Positions 1 to 10,724 of a stretch of DNA of 64,000 nucleotides are shown piece by piece (within the stretch, counting starts at the first letter, position 1; each line of letters begins with the position of its first letter). Under the pieces are notes generated by a model. The model made no database searches and was not told where the DNA came from. It saw only the letters and a list, made by a program, of their open reading frames with translations. Origin of the DNA: Prostheceraeus crozeri (lineage: Eukaryota > Platyhelminthes > Polycladida > Euryleptidae); NCBI GenBank assembly GCA_907163375.1, contig CAJQUW010010295.1, positions 186,001 through 250,000 on the forward strand, in the 5' to 3' direction. The translations under genes and the position numbers were made by a program.

Positions 1-446
1 AAAGCAGAAACAAATAAATTGACATTGTCACCGAGCAGTTCTTGGACGACCAGTGAACTTTTAGATGCTTCCAATTGTTCCTGCGTTCTCCAACTTGTCA
101 CGCATTCGGGAGATTCTGTCACGACGTGGAGGTTCAGAGTCACAAGTGGCTTTCCATTGTCTCTGGACTTCAGAGATGTTCTCGTATTTAAAATACCACT
201 TCAAAACCTGTTTCTTTTCTTCAAATGTTAGCCGAACGCGATGTTCACCTGACATGACTAATGTTTATCGGAATTTGAAGGATTCAGACGACAAGGAATG
301 TTCATAAAATTCAATTTCAAACAGCTTTCAAGTGTGAGAAGATCGACAATAGCGTTTGACATGAAATACTATACATAGACATCAAACAATGGCACTTTGA
401 AATCATTGATGGTTTTAAACTGCCTTCATAGTTCTGAGACACCCTG
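1..446 (-). mobile_element. Mariner-like transposon, 5' end (continues off the window)
   Basis: The minus strand from 255 down to 61 encodes 64 residues beginning MSGEHRVRLTFEEKKQ, a helix-turn-helix N-terminus like the DUF4817 domain of mariner-like transposases. Past a stop at 61-63 the same reading continues with TGRPRTAR, and after a small frame change DNVNLFVSAF, so the gene is decayed. The outer end is visible: the minus strand begins CAGGGTGTCTCAGAAC at 446, preceded by TA at 447-448, as expected for a TA target site and a mariner inverted repeat. The transposase catalytic part would lie left of base 1. Family assignment comes from the domain and terminal motif. Confidence 0.6.
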
Positions 447-777
447 TATAAAATGGATTTACCCATTCTTAGCTTTAAGAAAAATGCAGGCACGTCGGAA
501 GTACGGTAGCAGTAAATTTTTATTGGGATCGTGGAGTATGTTGCTTGTTGTGCTTGAGATACATAACCTAACACATAACACATTGTCAACTTTCCGAAGA
601 CAAACATCTAGATGAGGTTTCAGAGTCAATATCATCTCCGTCGATTGAGAAAAAGACACACAAATATCTTGCGAAATATATAGATTGCCGGAATATTGTG
701 AAAAAAAAACAAGTCAAAGGTACAAGTCAAGACACATTACCTTAAAGCCGCGGGGACCGCGGTTCAAACCTCGAAAG
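447..777. other. Flank without a gene; short tRNA-like B-box
   Basis: No credible coding region. GGTTCAAACC near 761-770 matches a polymerase III B box and could be the remnant of a tRNA-derived SINE, but no clear A box precedes it. The Polinton-type element was inserted about a dozen bases to the right. Confidence 0.35.
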
Positions 778-783
778 TGCCTA
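778..783. repeat. Target-site duplication, left
   Basis: TGCCTA immediately left of the element; the same six bases follow its right end. Confidence 0.9.
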
Positions 784-1420
784 AGTAGTAAGCACATTCC
801 AAATTCACGCGCAAAATGTGAAATGATGAGTCATCATGCTGACTCAGCCCCCCTCTGTCAGGAAGTGTGAGGGAAGTGGCCAAGGATGTGTTGGGAGGAA
901 TGGGTCCGTGAGGAGGAAACAGGTCCCTCCCCCCCCCCTGGAAGGAAGGAAAGAGTTTTCCAGCAAGGGAGGAAAATGGCAGGAAAACGTCAGAGTTGGA
1001 AAAGTCAAGTTTTCGGAGGTTTTGGGATGAGAAAGTCCATGTTTCGGGCAAAGGGAGTGCTCGGATGGGAAAACGGAGGCCAGATTCGGACTCTATGTGA
1101 AATTTTGGGTTAGGAAGGATGTTTCCAGCGACATTGGAGAGAAAAAGTGTTGAGGACGTCCCCCCCCCCTCCTGCCAAACTTCCAACTTTGGTTGTAGAC
1201 ATCGTAGAAAGTCGTGCAATAGCTCATTTGAAAGCTGGGAGTGAGACAAATTCAGTGGAAAACATGACTTGTTCCTACCTGCCTTCGTTTAGAGGTGAGA
1301 CGTTATTGAAAATGTGGGACCTTGGCGAAAAACGACAGAGTTAGAATGTTTATGAAAATTGCTCTAGCGGGTGAAGCAAGCCTCGGACGGGAAAACAGAG
1401 ACCAGATTTGGAATCAGCGT
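784..1420 (+). repeat. Left terminal inverted repeat of the Polinton-type element
   Basis: This stretch reappears inverted at 15814-16853. It starts AGTAGTAA and carries a TGAGTCA and a TGACTCA site about 45 bases in. A diverged unit of the same kind continues to about 1620, so the left end holds about two of the ~300-bp units that occur three times in the right repeat. Confidence 0.85.
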
Positions 1421-1699
1421 CACATTCTGCTTCGGCATGGTAAATTTGAAAGCCATCGGAGAGAAAAAATTTTTCATCATTTTTCCGAAAAACGAAGAGT
1501 TAGAATTTTTGCGATGTCTGCGGGCTGTAGAGCCAAAACGAAGCATTGGATGGGAAAATGGAGGGCATATGCGGATTCAGCGTCAAACTCTATATGGAAA
1601 TGGTGACTTTCCAGCTCAATCGGAGCACTAGAACTTGAGATAGACGGGTTTTTAGTGTTTGAATGATGGGTATTACGTCATCAGCTGATCGCCACACAC

Positions 1700-1707
1700 T
1701 ATATAAG
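1700..1707 (+). promoter_or_regulatory. TATA box, left side of the element
   Basis: TATATAAG about 280 bases inside the left inverted repeat, followed within 60 bases by a GTAGGTGA donor-like sequence. No coding frame of note lies directly downstream, so it may drive a non-coding leader or the transcript that crosses the repeats at 2200-2790. Confidence 0.35.
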
Positions 1708-2199
1708 TGGAAACTCTGCTTGTGGAAATCAGTTCTCCTCCCGACTGGGTTGGGGTAGGTGAACTCCGGAGCTCTGATGATAGCATTGGAAATCTGAAAA
1801 ACCGAGTTTCTGATAGAAACCGACTTAGAAAATTTCATTGCTGAACTCAGCTAAGGCGTCAGACTTCGAGGTTTGCCAGGAGATGGCCTTCGTCTCCAGG
1901 CCATAAAAGACTCCAAAACTTTAAAGGCTTGTAACCTTGCTTCTACAAGTCCGTTTGACTTGATTCAAAAAAGATTCGCTTGCTATTGACCTGCTCTAAG
2001 TGATAGACTACTTATAAAATGTCGTAAGTAGTGCTAAAAAGTTGAAAAATTTAAATTCACTAGTTTTGGAGGTTTTCTGGGGTTTTCGAACTTGCTGAAT
2101 TCAACTAGATGATTTTTAATGATGTCTGAGCCAGTTTTCTCATGTTACAAGCGGCTTTTCACTGAAAGCGAGCAAGACACGGAGAGTTTTGCTGTAATA

Positions 2200-2790
2200 T
2201 TCCACTGACAGGGTGTTCCTTCGGGACGGCGGACGATGCCGTAGTGATAAGTGTGGCAAGGGAGTGTGTCATAGTTTAGACCGAAACCGCTGGGGCAACT
2301 CGTGTCTCATGTTGGGCATTTGACACAGTTCTCAACGTAGCACTTTGAACGCCAATCGGTTGAGTCTTAGCTATCTTGTCATGGGTGGCCTCTAAACATC
2401 TCCATTGCAAAACGCTGGTGAATCAAGCTCTCTACGGCTTGCTATCAAGCTGATCAAAGCAACGACCTACCAACCTCCTGTAAATAACTCCACCACTTTT
2501 CATGTCTGGCGATCAAGTCATGGACGGTGCAAGTCACGGAGATTTTCGGTGTGATACTTCCTGTGGGTGGGCGTTCTTTCGAGACAGCGATGAAGTCCGT
2601 AGCGATGAGTACTGCACGGGACGTGGGCAATGGTAATCCTTGTGAAACCTCTCTGCGTCATGTTTGCAAGTGGTTGCCTTTCGTCTCAACGTTGTACTCT
2701 GACCGCCAGGGCGACATTTAGCTATCTGCCACAGGTTACCTCATAAAATCTCCATTGCACTTGTCTCCCGACAGTTGGCCAACCATGCGA
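2200..2790 (+). repeat. Two diverged tandem copies of a hairpin-bearing repeat
   Basis: Copies begin near 2200 and 2545, about 340 bases apart, and end in a shared phrase ATCTCCATTGCA. A third copy lies at 4365-4560. The best conserved part starts with GTTCCTTCGGGAC, which can fold on itself, then ACGGC...GCCGT, a second stem. Reading frames through the copies are mostly interrupted and frame-inconsistent, so a structured RNA or cis-acting site fits better than a protein. Confidence 0.6.
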
Positions 2791-2925
2791 GAATGAACCA
2801 TCAGTTCTTCTTGTCTCTATCACGGAGACGAAATGATGAATGGAATGAAGGGAGGACATTCATGCGCCACACGCAACACATCACAGACTTCTCTCTTCGC
2901 TAGTGAACAAGCTCTTGTCAGTGTC

Positions 2926-3333
2926 GTCAGAAAGTGTATCATGTTGTACAAAGGTTTTACAGCAGCACAGGTTGATGTATAGTTAGAAAATTTGATCATC
3001 AACGTTTTATTCGTAAGTCTAGTCAGAAAGTGTATCATGGTTTGCAAAGTTAGTGTAGTCAAATAATATTACCGCGACACCCGTTTGAGAAAATAAAGTT
3101 TGATCATCGAAGGTTTTTCGTAAGTCTAGTCAGAAACTTTTTCATGTTGTACAAAGGTTTTACTGCAACACAGGTTGATGTATAGTTAGAAAAGTTTGAT
3201 CATTGAAGTTGTATTCGTAAGTCTAGTCAGAAAGTGTATCATGGTTTGCAAAGTTAGTGTAGTCAACTAGATCTTTACCGCAACGTATGTTTGTGAAAAT
3301 AAAGTTTGATCATTGAAATGGTATGACTGACCG
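2926..3333 (+). repeat. 204-bp tandem repeat, two copies
   Basis: The unit starting GTCAGAAAGTGTATCATG at about 2927 recurs exactly 204 bases on, and internal landmarks recur at the same distance. Several AATAAAGTTTGATCAT phrases are included, that is, poly(A)-signal-like hexamers. Related, shorter motifs continue to about 3440. Confidence 0.75.
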
Positions 3334-3605
3334 AACTCACCACAGCACTAGAAAGTTTTAGAAGGTTTTACTGCACAGTGTAGATTGTCTTGTAACTTAC
3401 TTTCACAGTGTTAGAAAGTTTTATTGGAGACAGTTGTCAACTGTTCCCTTATTAGAAAATTCAAACTCCATGACTGTTAGATTAGCTTCATCAGGTATAC
3501 TAAAAGCAGTTTTCTACTGCAATGAGAGTTTAGAATGTTATATGAAAACAGTGTTCACAACAGCATTAGAAAGTTTAGCACAACACAAGTGTCATGAAAA
3601 ATACT

Positions 3606-4058
3606 TTATTTGGTCTTTGATTTAACATCATTGAAACCCACTTTCCTAATAGCAATGACAATATGGTTTATTTTATTCAGAAGCAAATGATCGCCGTAAC
3701 CATGAAAGTTGTCCATACGAGAAATAATCTTCCGCAGATGTCGTGTATAAAACTCATAAGCATCAGTGACATATTCTTGTCCGTAGGAACGAAATTGAAA
3801 GTCAACACTTTCCGCTACTTCACCTTCTGGAAAATGAGTGTAATTGACATGTGCAATTAAGTGAGCCTTGATGAGACTGTCTTTGAAATAAGATATCAAC
3901 TCCGTAAATATTTTTCGTGTGTAGTCTAAACATGCTTCCAATTCTGTCTCCTCCCTTTGAAACTCAAGGATGTAATCTTGTATTAAGCCTCCGAAGCTCT
4001 CTCGATGAAAACGAATCAAGCAATCATCAAGTTTCAATGTATTGACTTCAGGTGCCAT
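3606..4058 (-). CDS. Stand-alone copy of the polymerase N-terminal domain (copy 1)
   Basis: 150 residues from a clear ATG. Function unknown. The sequence lines up along its length with the products at 15335-15757 and 12694-13116, and with residues about 125-250 of the polymerase B gene at 5517. Shared landmarks are a start like LRFHRESF, a middle like FxFxSY, then FYxRHLxKI and a final HGxxLLLxxIxHI. Family knowledge: a similar segment precedes the exonuclease domain in many Polinton polymerases, with no assigned role that I know. The gene is read from the minus strand and diverges from the TATA box at 4197. Whether it binds polymerase, DNA or a terminal protein is unknown. Confidence 0.7.
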   Translation of the reverse strand: MAPEVNTLKLDDCLIRFHRESFGGLIQDYILEFQREETELEACLDYTRKIFTELISYFKDSLIKAHLIAHVNYTHFPEGEVAESVDFQFRSYGQEYVTDAYEFYTRHLRKIISRMDNFHGYGDHLLLNKINHIVIAIRKVGFNDVKSKTK

Positions 4059-4196
4059 GGTTGAATCTATTGCTAAACATCATTTTGCCTAGGACGATTT
4101 CAATAACGCGTTACAAATGTGCGTGCGCACATCGGGAACTATAGCTCGTCTGTGATTGGACGAGAGGTCTCATCCATTCACCGCTTAGGAAAATCT

Positions 4197-4204
4197 TATA
4201 AAAG
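4197..4204 (+). promoter_or_regulatory. TATA box of the polymerase transcript
   Basis: TATAAAAG followed about 45 bases later by CACAAGGTGAGT, a good splice-donor match. This looks like a promoter with a short leader exon spliced over the third hairpin repeat (4365-4560) into the region starting near 4650. An inverted CCAAT (GATTGG) lies about 40 bases upstream. Confidence 0.55.
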
Positions 4205-4364
4205 GCAGTGCACCAGTTCTGCTCTTCTCATTTATCTTTCACAAGGTGAGTGCCGGTGAGCTCCTGCTATCAGGTTGTTTTGACTTGCTATCAAGTTGAA
4301 TAGTCTCTTCCTATCACATCTTCTGCTCATAAAACATATCATCACTGTAATACCTCCTTTGCTC

Positions 4365-4560
4365 GAGCGTTCCTTCGGGACGGCGGGTACTGCCGTAGAG
4401 GGATTGCGTTGCACGGGTTGTTCGTCGTTTGTTAGACCGAAACCTCTGAGCCGTTGCTCATGTTGGGCGTTCGACTTCATACTCAACGTGATGCTTTCTC
4501 TCGCCAGGTCAGAGTACTTTAGCCATTCGACAAAGGTTGGTCTTTATGATATGGAGTAGA
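4365..4560 (+). repeat. Third copy of the hairpin-bearing repeat
   Basis: Matches 2200-2440 over the GTTCCTTCGGGAC stem, the ACGGC...GCCGT stem at 4380-4396, and phrases TTAGACCGAAACC and CTCATGTTGGGC. It sits inside what looks like the first intron of the polymerase transcript. Confidence 0.6.
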
Positions 4561-4689
4561 GTGAGATGTAACTCATTAGATGTCACTTCAATGAATGTTC
4601 CCAAACGTTGACTAGGCAAATGAAACGATTCTCATCTTTCCTTTTCAGTGATTGAAATCTGCTGACGTAATCTGCAATCGACTATCTGC

Positions 4690-5510
4690 CATGGAGTTTA
4701 CAAAAATTGAAAATTATCGAATTGCTGCTGAGATGGAGAAAGCCACCATCGAGCAATGTAAGTATTTGTATCAAGATTGACTCTATTACTAACATCATTA
4801 GGGTAGACATCCTCATTAAAATCAAGAGACCTTCCCTTATTTTATTCATGTTCAAACCGAATCCAAATTTTACCTCTGCTCATCTTTGCTGTCATTCTTT
4901 TTCAGTACATGAATGCATTCGTATTGGGGAACCCGTCCCCAAAGGAGCAATCGGGCAAGCTTCGGGGACGGGTTTCTCTCTACAGATATGGCGAAGAAGA
5001 AGTGGGAGGAAGCCGCGAGGCGGAAATATCACGATGAATTTCCGGCCCTACCTTCCCGCTCATCTACCTCCGCCCAAGGTGTGACCCCTTTCTCGGGCAT
5101 CGTTATCGCCCCACCTCCACCGCCACCAGCTCCGCTCCCTACGCCAGTCCCTGCTCCTCGCCATCACGTCCCTCCGACAACGAAGCCCAGGACCCTTCCA
5201 CCCTCGGCTCGCGTCCCTCTCCTGCCTCCTCCGCGTCCATCCTTGCTGCCGGAGTTACAGTTCTTAGATGGTAAGTAATCGTGATTGGGAAATAGGGGGC
5301 TAAGACTTCAAGCTTGAAATGATGATCATGTTACTAATCTCTTTTCTCTTTTTCTCAAAAGATCTGGCAGCCTACCTCCTGGACGGCGACGTCCCATCAT
5401 CATCCCTGCATCGCCACCACCACCTGCAGCGGCCGACCTCCCTCTCCTCTCCGTCAAGTCGGTGGAGAGATTGTTGGAGCAGGAGGAGCTAGAGATAGTA
5501 GGAGAGGAGC
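4690..5510 (+). other. Proline-rich leader coding region upstream of the polymerase
   Basis: An ATG at 4690 opens a short frame ending at a GTAAGT donor near 4757. A second segment after a TTTTTCAG acceptor (near 4905) runs to another GTAAGT at 5271, and a third follows a CTTTTTCTCAAAAG acceptor near 5361. The middle segment (open 4913-5278) is strongly proline-rich with runs of PPPPPP. Animal Polintons do use introns, so a spliced N-terminal extension or a separate small proline-rich protein is possible. No domain is recognised. Confidence 0.4.
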
Positions 5511-5516
5511 AGGGAG

Positions 5517-8500
5517 ATGGAAGTCGAAAAGAAGGAGGACTTTCAATGCCAGCAGTGTGACAGGGTCTTCGCCTCAGCCTACAGTTTGAGACGTCACACC
5601 GCTGGCCATGCCTGCAGGGGAGGAAAGCGCCGACCAATCCCTCAACGGCCCAAGTGTGAAGGTTGTGGACGCACGTTCTACAACAGCGCCAACTTGCGAG
5701 TCCACATCGAAGGCGGTTCCTGTGGCAGTGTGAGGCAACCACCGACAACAACAGGTAGGAAGCATCCTTCATCGCACGTCGGCTTTTCCTGTTCTTCGTG
5801 TCAGAAGACTTTTCCTACAGAGTTTGTTCTTTCTTCGCACACACTCTTTCACACTCATCCCACTGAGCTTTACACTGACAGCAACGTCACTCTAAGGCTG
5901 AGCAAGTTTTCCCTTGAGAGGCTCGTTCGCGATTATCAGTTAGAAAGCTCTGAAGCTGTGCAGGACATTCATCCTTTCTTGATGAATCATATAGGCTTAA
6001 TTCATCAAATGTTGGCGAGCTTAGATAGATTTTTACTTAAGGGCATGTTCTATCTCACTGCTCGTTTCAATAAGGTAGACAGTAGTACGGGAGAAGTAGA
6101 GTCCACTGTGACCATTAGGATAGCCTCCTGTGCTGCTGATCTCATAGGTGATGTAAACGAGTGGATAGAGAGACATGCGACCTATCTCGTCAGCAATTTA
6201 AATAAATTTAATGAAAGAGACAGCGTTCTGGTCTTTGATGGGATAGAGAAGGTAGACATTAAAATTAATCTTTTAGAAAATTTACAAGGGAGTGGTTGTT
6301 TCACCCTCCCCAAAGCACTGGCTGACAAAACGGCTGTCATCAATGTAGAGTGTCAGTCCCAGTGTTTCAAGTATGCCGTCCTCTCCATTCTTCACTATAA
6401 TGATATAGATAGGGATCGTCAAAGAGTCACCAAGTATCGTGAATGGGAGGATGAGCTTAAGTTGGACGGGTTAGATGTCAATACATTAGATTTTAAAGGC
6501 ATCGCCCAATTTGAAAAACTCAACAATATTAAGATTGTCATCCATCTCTGGGAAAAAGGTCTGAAGGGCGTTAGGTATAATAATCGCCAAAGTAACTTCG
6601 ATCGGGTTGTCAATCTTCTCCTAGTCTATAGCGACAACCACCCAGAATGGCATTATTGTGGCATTCCTAAAATTTCTAGATTGTATCGCCACCAACAAAG
6701 TTATGATGACAAACATTATTACTGTGATCGCTGCACACGGCGTTTCAGATCAAAAGCATTTTTTGAAGAGCATTACGAGTGGTGCTCTCGGGGTAAACTT
6801 CAAATGGAAGTCATGCCCAAAGATAAATTTTATAGGTATGAGGAAAACGGCAATGAGCTCAGTCCCATATGTACCATCTATGCGGACATTGAATGTTATA
6901 TTGAACAAGAAGATCTAAGTCATGAGCCAGCAGCCATTGCCTGCTATGAAGTTTGGCATCCATATTATAGGAATCAAAATAAGATGCATGTGTGGCAAGG
7001 CGAGGAGTGCGTTGAAAACTTCCTCAACTTTTTAGATATGAAAGCTCGTTTTCATCAACGCTATGAAACGGAGCTAACTGGGAAACAGATATGCTTCACA
7101 GAAGCCGATAAAATCAAGTTTGATAGGACCACGGAATGTCCCCGCTGCTGTTCATCCTTTGATGATCAGCAACATAAGAATGTGAGGGACCATTGCGATC
7201 TCAGTGGTAAATTTAGGTCTGCCATATGCAGTAAATGCAATTTGAAACTTAGGCTCAAACGGCGAACGCTCCCCGTCATCTTTCATAACTTTAAATGTTA
7301 TGATGCTCACATCATCATTCGCCATGGATTCGGTAAAATGAAATCCTGGTCATCCAAAGTGATTGCACAAAGTAAGGAAAAATTTATGTGCATCACTGCT
7401 AAAGTCCAAGTCGATAAGACGAAGGAGAGGAAGCCTGTCTTCTATGATATAAAGTTTCTAGACAGTTTCTAGTTTATGTCTTCTTCCGTAGCCGCGTTGG
7501 CTAATAATTTAGAAACACTTCCCCTCACTCAACATTTAAGGAAAGACTATCCCAACATAAGTGACAGTCTGATACGACGGAAAGGGGTGTTTCCTTATAG
7601 TTATTTTAGTTCAATGGATACATTGAAAGAAACATCCATTCCGTCCATCGATAAATTTAAAAATGATTTGACGGGTGAGGACTGTTCGCTGGATGATTAT
7701 AGGCATGCAGAGCAAGCATGGTTAGAATTTAGGTGCCGCACGTTTGGTGACTACATGCTTGCCTACTTAAAATTAGACGTCTATCTGTTGGCTGACGTGT
7801 TTGAGACTTTTAGGAAAGTCACATTAGAACAGGACGCCTTAGACCCCGTTCATTTTGTTAGTCTGCCGGGTCTGTCCTATCAGTCAGCCTTCAAGATGAC
7901 GAAAGAGAGCATTCATTTACTGCAAGATGCAGAAATGTACACGTTATTTGAACGTGGTATTAAGGGTGGCTTGACATTTGTTAACAAACATGTTGTCAAC
8001 AGAACCCAAGACATAGAATCGACTCGCATTTAATGTACATAGACCAAAATAATTTGTATGGGAGTGCACTCTCCAAGTCTTTGCCACAGTCTGACTTCCA
8101 ATGGGTAGAGCCCCATGACATTGAACACTTCTCCAATCCAGCACACATCATGGCACTGGGAGATGAGGCCGATATAGGTTATTTATTTGAAGTCGACCTC
8201 ATCTATCCAGACTGCATTAAGAATAGGGCCGTTGATTGTCCTCTCACACCCGAATCTGGCATAGTCAGTCCAGATATGTTCTCTCCCTTTATGGAAGAAC
8301 ACAATAAGCAGTATGAGGCGGAAATTGACTTAAAGTATAAAGCCACTAGGAAGTCGTTGCTCACCCAATTGAACAAGCAGCATTACATCGTGCACTATTC
8401 CATCCTCAAATTCTATCTAGGTATGGGGATGCAACTTGATAAAGTCCATCGCGCTATCCAGTTTAGGCAGAAGCCCTTTCTAAAACCGTATGTAGAATTT

Positions 8501-9350
8501 AATAGCAAGAAACGGGCTGAATCCAAGAATCCTTTCGAAAAGGACTTCTTTAAATTTAAGAATAATGCCCTCTTTGGTAAAACCATGGAGGATGTAAGAA
8601 AGCGCATGGACTATCGTATCGTAACTGATCCGGAAACGAGTATCAAGTTATGTCGCTCGCCGTTGTTTTGCCACCATGATGTCATTTCCGAAGACATCAC
8701 TGGTTTTAAAATGTTAAAATCTAAAGTAGAACATTGTAAGCCCATTTATGTCGGTCAAGCTATTTTACCACACTTTTAAGACATGTCCACTTCTCCAACG
8801 TGTGGAATTAGTAGAAGGTGATACAACCAGCTTCTTCCTAGCTTTGACAACCACGAGCCAAGTCAAGCAGGAAGACATTTTAAAATATTAAGCACCCAAG
8901 TTTGATAGTTCTAACTATCCCACTGACCATCCGCTATACTCTACCTCAAATAAAGCGAAGCTTGGCTGCTTCAAGGATGAGTGTGCCGGCAAACAGATAG
9001 AGGAGATGATCTTGCTTCGCCCCCAGATGTACTCCATGAAGCTAAAATCCTCAGAGCTTTCTATAAAACGGGCGAAAGGCATCTCGAAGTCAATCGTTAG
9101 AAAAATGACACATAGGGACTATCAAGATGCCTTAGATTCTCTTAAAATTAAAAAAGTAGAAATGACCATTTTAAAATCACAGTCGCATCAAGTCAGAACA
9201 ACGACGTTTAGGAAACGAGGTCCCTCAGCTTGGGAAGACAAGCGATGCTGGATGAGTCCTAACCACTCATTACCGTATGGCCATCCAGACACTCATCTAC
9301 CTCCACCCAAGAGACAGAAACTTTCTCCTCCTCCGTCCGGCGATGTCTGA
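5517..9350 (+). pseudogene. Protein-primed-type DNA polymerase B of the Polinton-type element, broken
   Basis: Replicative polymerase of the element, broken by roughly three or four changes. Recognisable parts in order are three C2H2 zinc fingers (from CQQCDRVF, CEGCGRTF and CSSCQKTF), the duplicated domain also found stand-alone elsewhere in the element, a cysteine-containing CFKYAVLSILH segment usual in Polinton polymerases, and another finger-like CDRCTRRFRS. These are followed by exonuclease motif I (YADIECY), a CxxC/HC zinc region, exonuclease II (HNFKCYDAH), exonuclease III (YLKLDVYLLADVFE), polymerase motif A (YIDQNNLYG) and motif B (FKNNALFGKTMEDVRKR), then the conserved LRPQMYS tail. 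The motif order is that of Polinton and adintovirus-type PolB. It is the only plus-strand gene of size in the element. Confidence 0.9.
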
Positions 9351-9484
9351 TGATGAATGCTTCCTCTCTGTTGTGGTTGATGTCTTGCTTTTTACTCCAT
9401 GGCGTTGTGAGTCACTGCCTTTTAACATGCGTCCAACTCCTGATCACAGCATATCATCGATGGGGTATCCAGTGCTTTTGTTGA

Positions 9485-9600
9485 CTTTTTTTGTCCCTGT
9501 ACAGTTTCCGACACATCAGTGACTTTGTTTTCTCCCTGCATATCAGTGACTTTGTTTTCTCCCTGTACATGAAAGACTTTGTTTTCTCCGGTGATGTGAG
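9485..9600 (+). repeat. Three tandem copies of a GACTTTGTTTTCTCC phrase
   Basis: The phrase recurs at about 9521, 9550 and 9580, near 29-bp spacing, just 3' of the polymerase region. Its complement holds ACAAAG, the same core repeated at 12385-12650. Confidence 0.6.
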
Positions 9601-9774
9601 CCATAAAACTTTGTTTCTGCTACCATCACTATGACCTATGTGCGGTGCTATGAAAATCGGTTGTGATGATGAATAACATATCATGTACATACTGTGTCGT
9701 TTTCCTTTTGACATAAAGATGGGATTCTCACTCAATAGATAGAAGTAAAAGTTTTGATCATTTTGTAAGATGGG

Positions 9775-10245
9775 TAGGGTTAGAAATAAAGTTGATGGTT
9801 GTAAAGTTAGAAATAAAGTTATCACCATGTCACTGTTTGTGAGATAGGCGAAATGTAAATGAAGTCAGAATCACTTCACTGTTTGTAAAGTTAGAAATAA
9901 AGTTGACGTTTGTAAAATTAGAAATAAAGTTGATGATTGTAAAGTTAGAAATAAAGTTATAACCATATCACTGTTTGTAAGATAGGTGAAATGTAAATGA
10001 AGTCAGAATCACTTCACTGTTTGTAAAGTTAGAAATAAAGTTGACGTTTGTAGAGTTAGAAATAAAGTTGATGATTGTAAAGTTAGAAATAAAGTTGATG
10101 ATTGTAAAGTTAGAAATAAAGTTATCACCATATCACTGTTTGTAAGATAGGTGAAATATAAATGAAGTCATAACCATGTTAGAGTTTGTAAAGTTAGAAA
10201 TAAAGTTGACGCTTGTGAATTTAGAAATAAAGTTGATGATTTGAA
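9775..10245 (+). repeat. Array of eleven AGAAATAAAGTT units, likely 3' end of the polymerase transcript
   Basis: Eleven copies of AGAAATAAAGTT, each holding the AATAAA poly(A) hexamer on the plus strand, are interspersed with a longer unit containing CACTGTTTGTAAGATAGG. It lies between the polymerase gene and the minus-strand gene block that converges on it. A multiple poly(A) signal or terminator role is inferred from strand and position. Confidence 0.6.
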
Positions 10246-10339
10246 ATCATAACCATGTTAGAGTTTGTAAGTTATCATCCTCACCAACGAATGTAACATC
10301 ATGACAATTTCTTCGGCTTAGGAAACATCAACCACTTTG

Positions 10340-10690
10340 CTGACTCATGTCTATAAATAGCTCTGACTCATGAAGGGGTAAGGCGTCAGTCATAAGAATC
10401 TAATCAGTCTTGTTCAACCTTTTCACCGACATGTGTGTGTGGGTGTTATTTATCAGACAAAGCGATGGCGCCTCACGTCAGACAGCGTGACCTTTTCACC
10501 GACAAGTGTGTGGGCATCATTTCATGCCTATAAATAGCGCTGACTCATCATAAAGTGATGAACGTTATTGATGACCTTTTCATCCACAAGTGTGTGGATA
10601 CCATTTCATGACTATAAACAGCGCTGACTCATCATTAAGCGAAGAACCTTGTTGATGAACTTTTCACCGACAAGAGTGTGGGTGATAGTT
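10340..10690 (+). promoter_or_regulatory. Array of three TATA + TGACTCA modules and four stem-loops
   Basis: TATAAATAG or TATAAACAG starts at 10352, 10529 and 10613, and in each case TGACTCA begins exactly 12 bases later (10364, 10541, 10625). Between them, four copies of CACCGACAAGTGTGTGGG or a variant can form a stem-loop. In the copy near 10580 both sides have changed together (ATCCACA with TGTGGAT), as expected for a conserved stem. No reading frame follows on the plus strand. Possible roles are tandem promoters of short RNAs, an enhancer, or a replication signal. Confidence 0.55.
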
Positions 10691-10724
10691 CATTGCGATG
10701 ACTCATTCAAAACACATCATGTGA

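Noticed and set aside
2527-2721. Protein-coding gene in the second copy of the hairpin repeat
   Set aside because: The corresponding frame is not kept in the other two copies.
5326-5772. 148-residue minus-strand frame
   Set aside because: Shadow of the polymerase zinc-finger region on the opposite strand.
9775-10245. CRISPR-like array
   Set aside because: Spacing is irregular and the intervening sequence is itself repeated; poly(A)-type motif on one strand.
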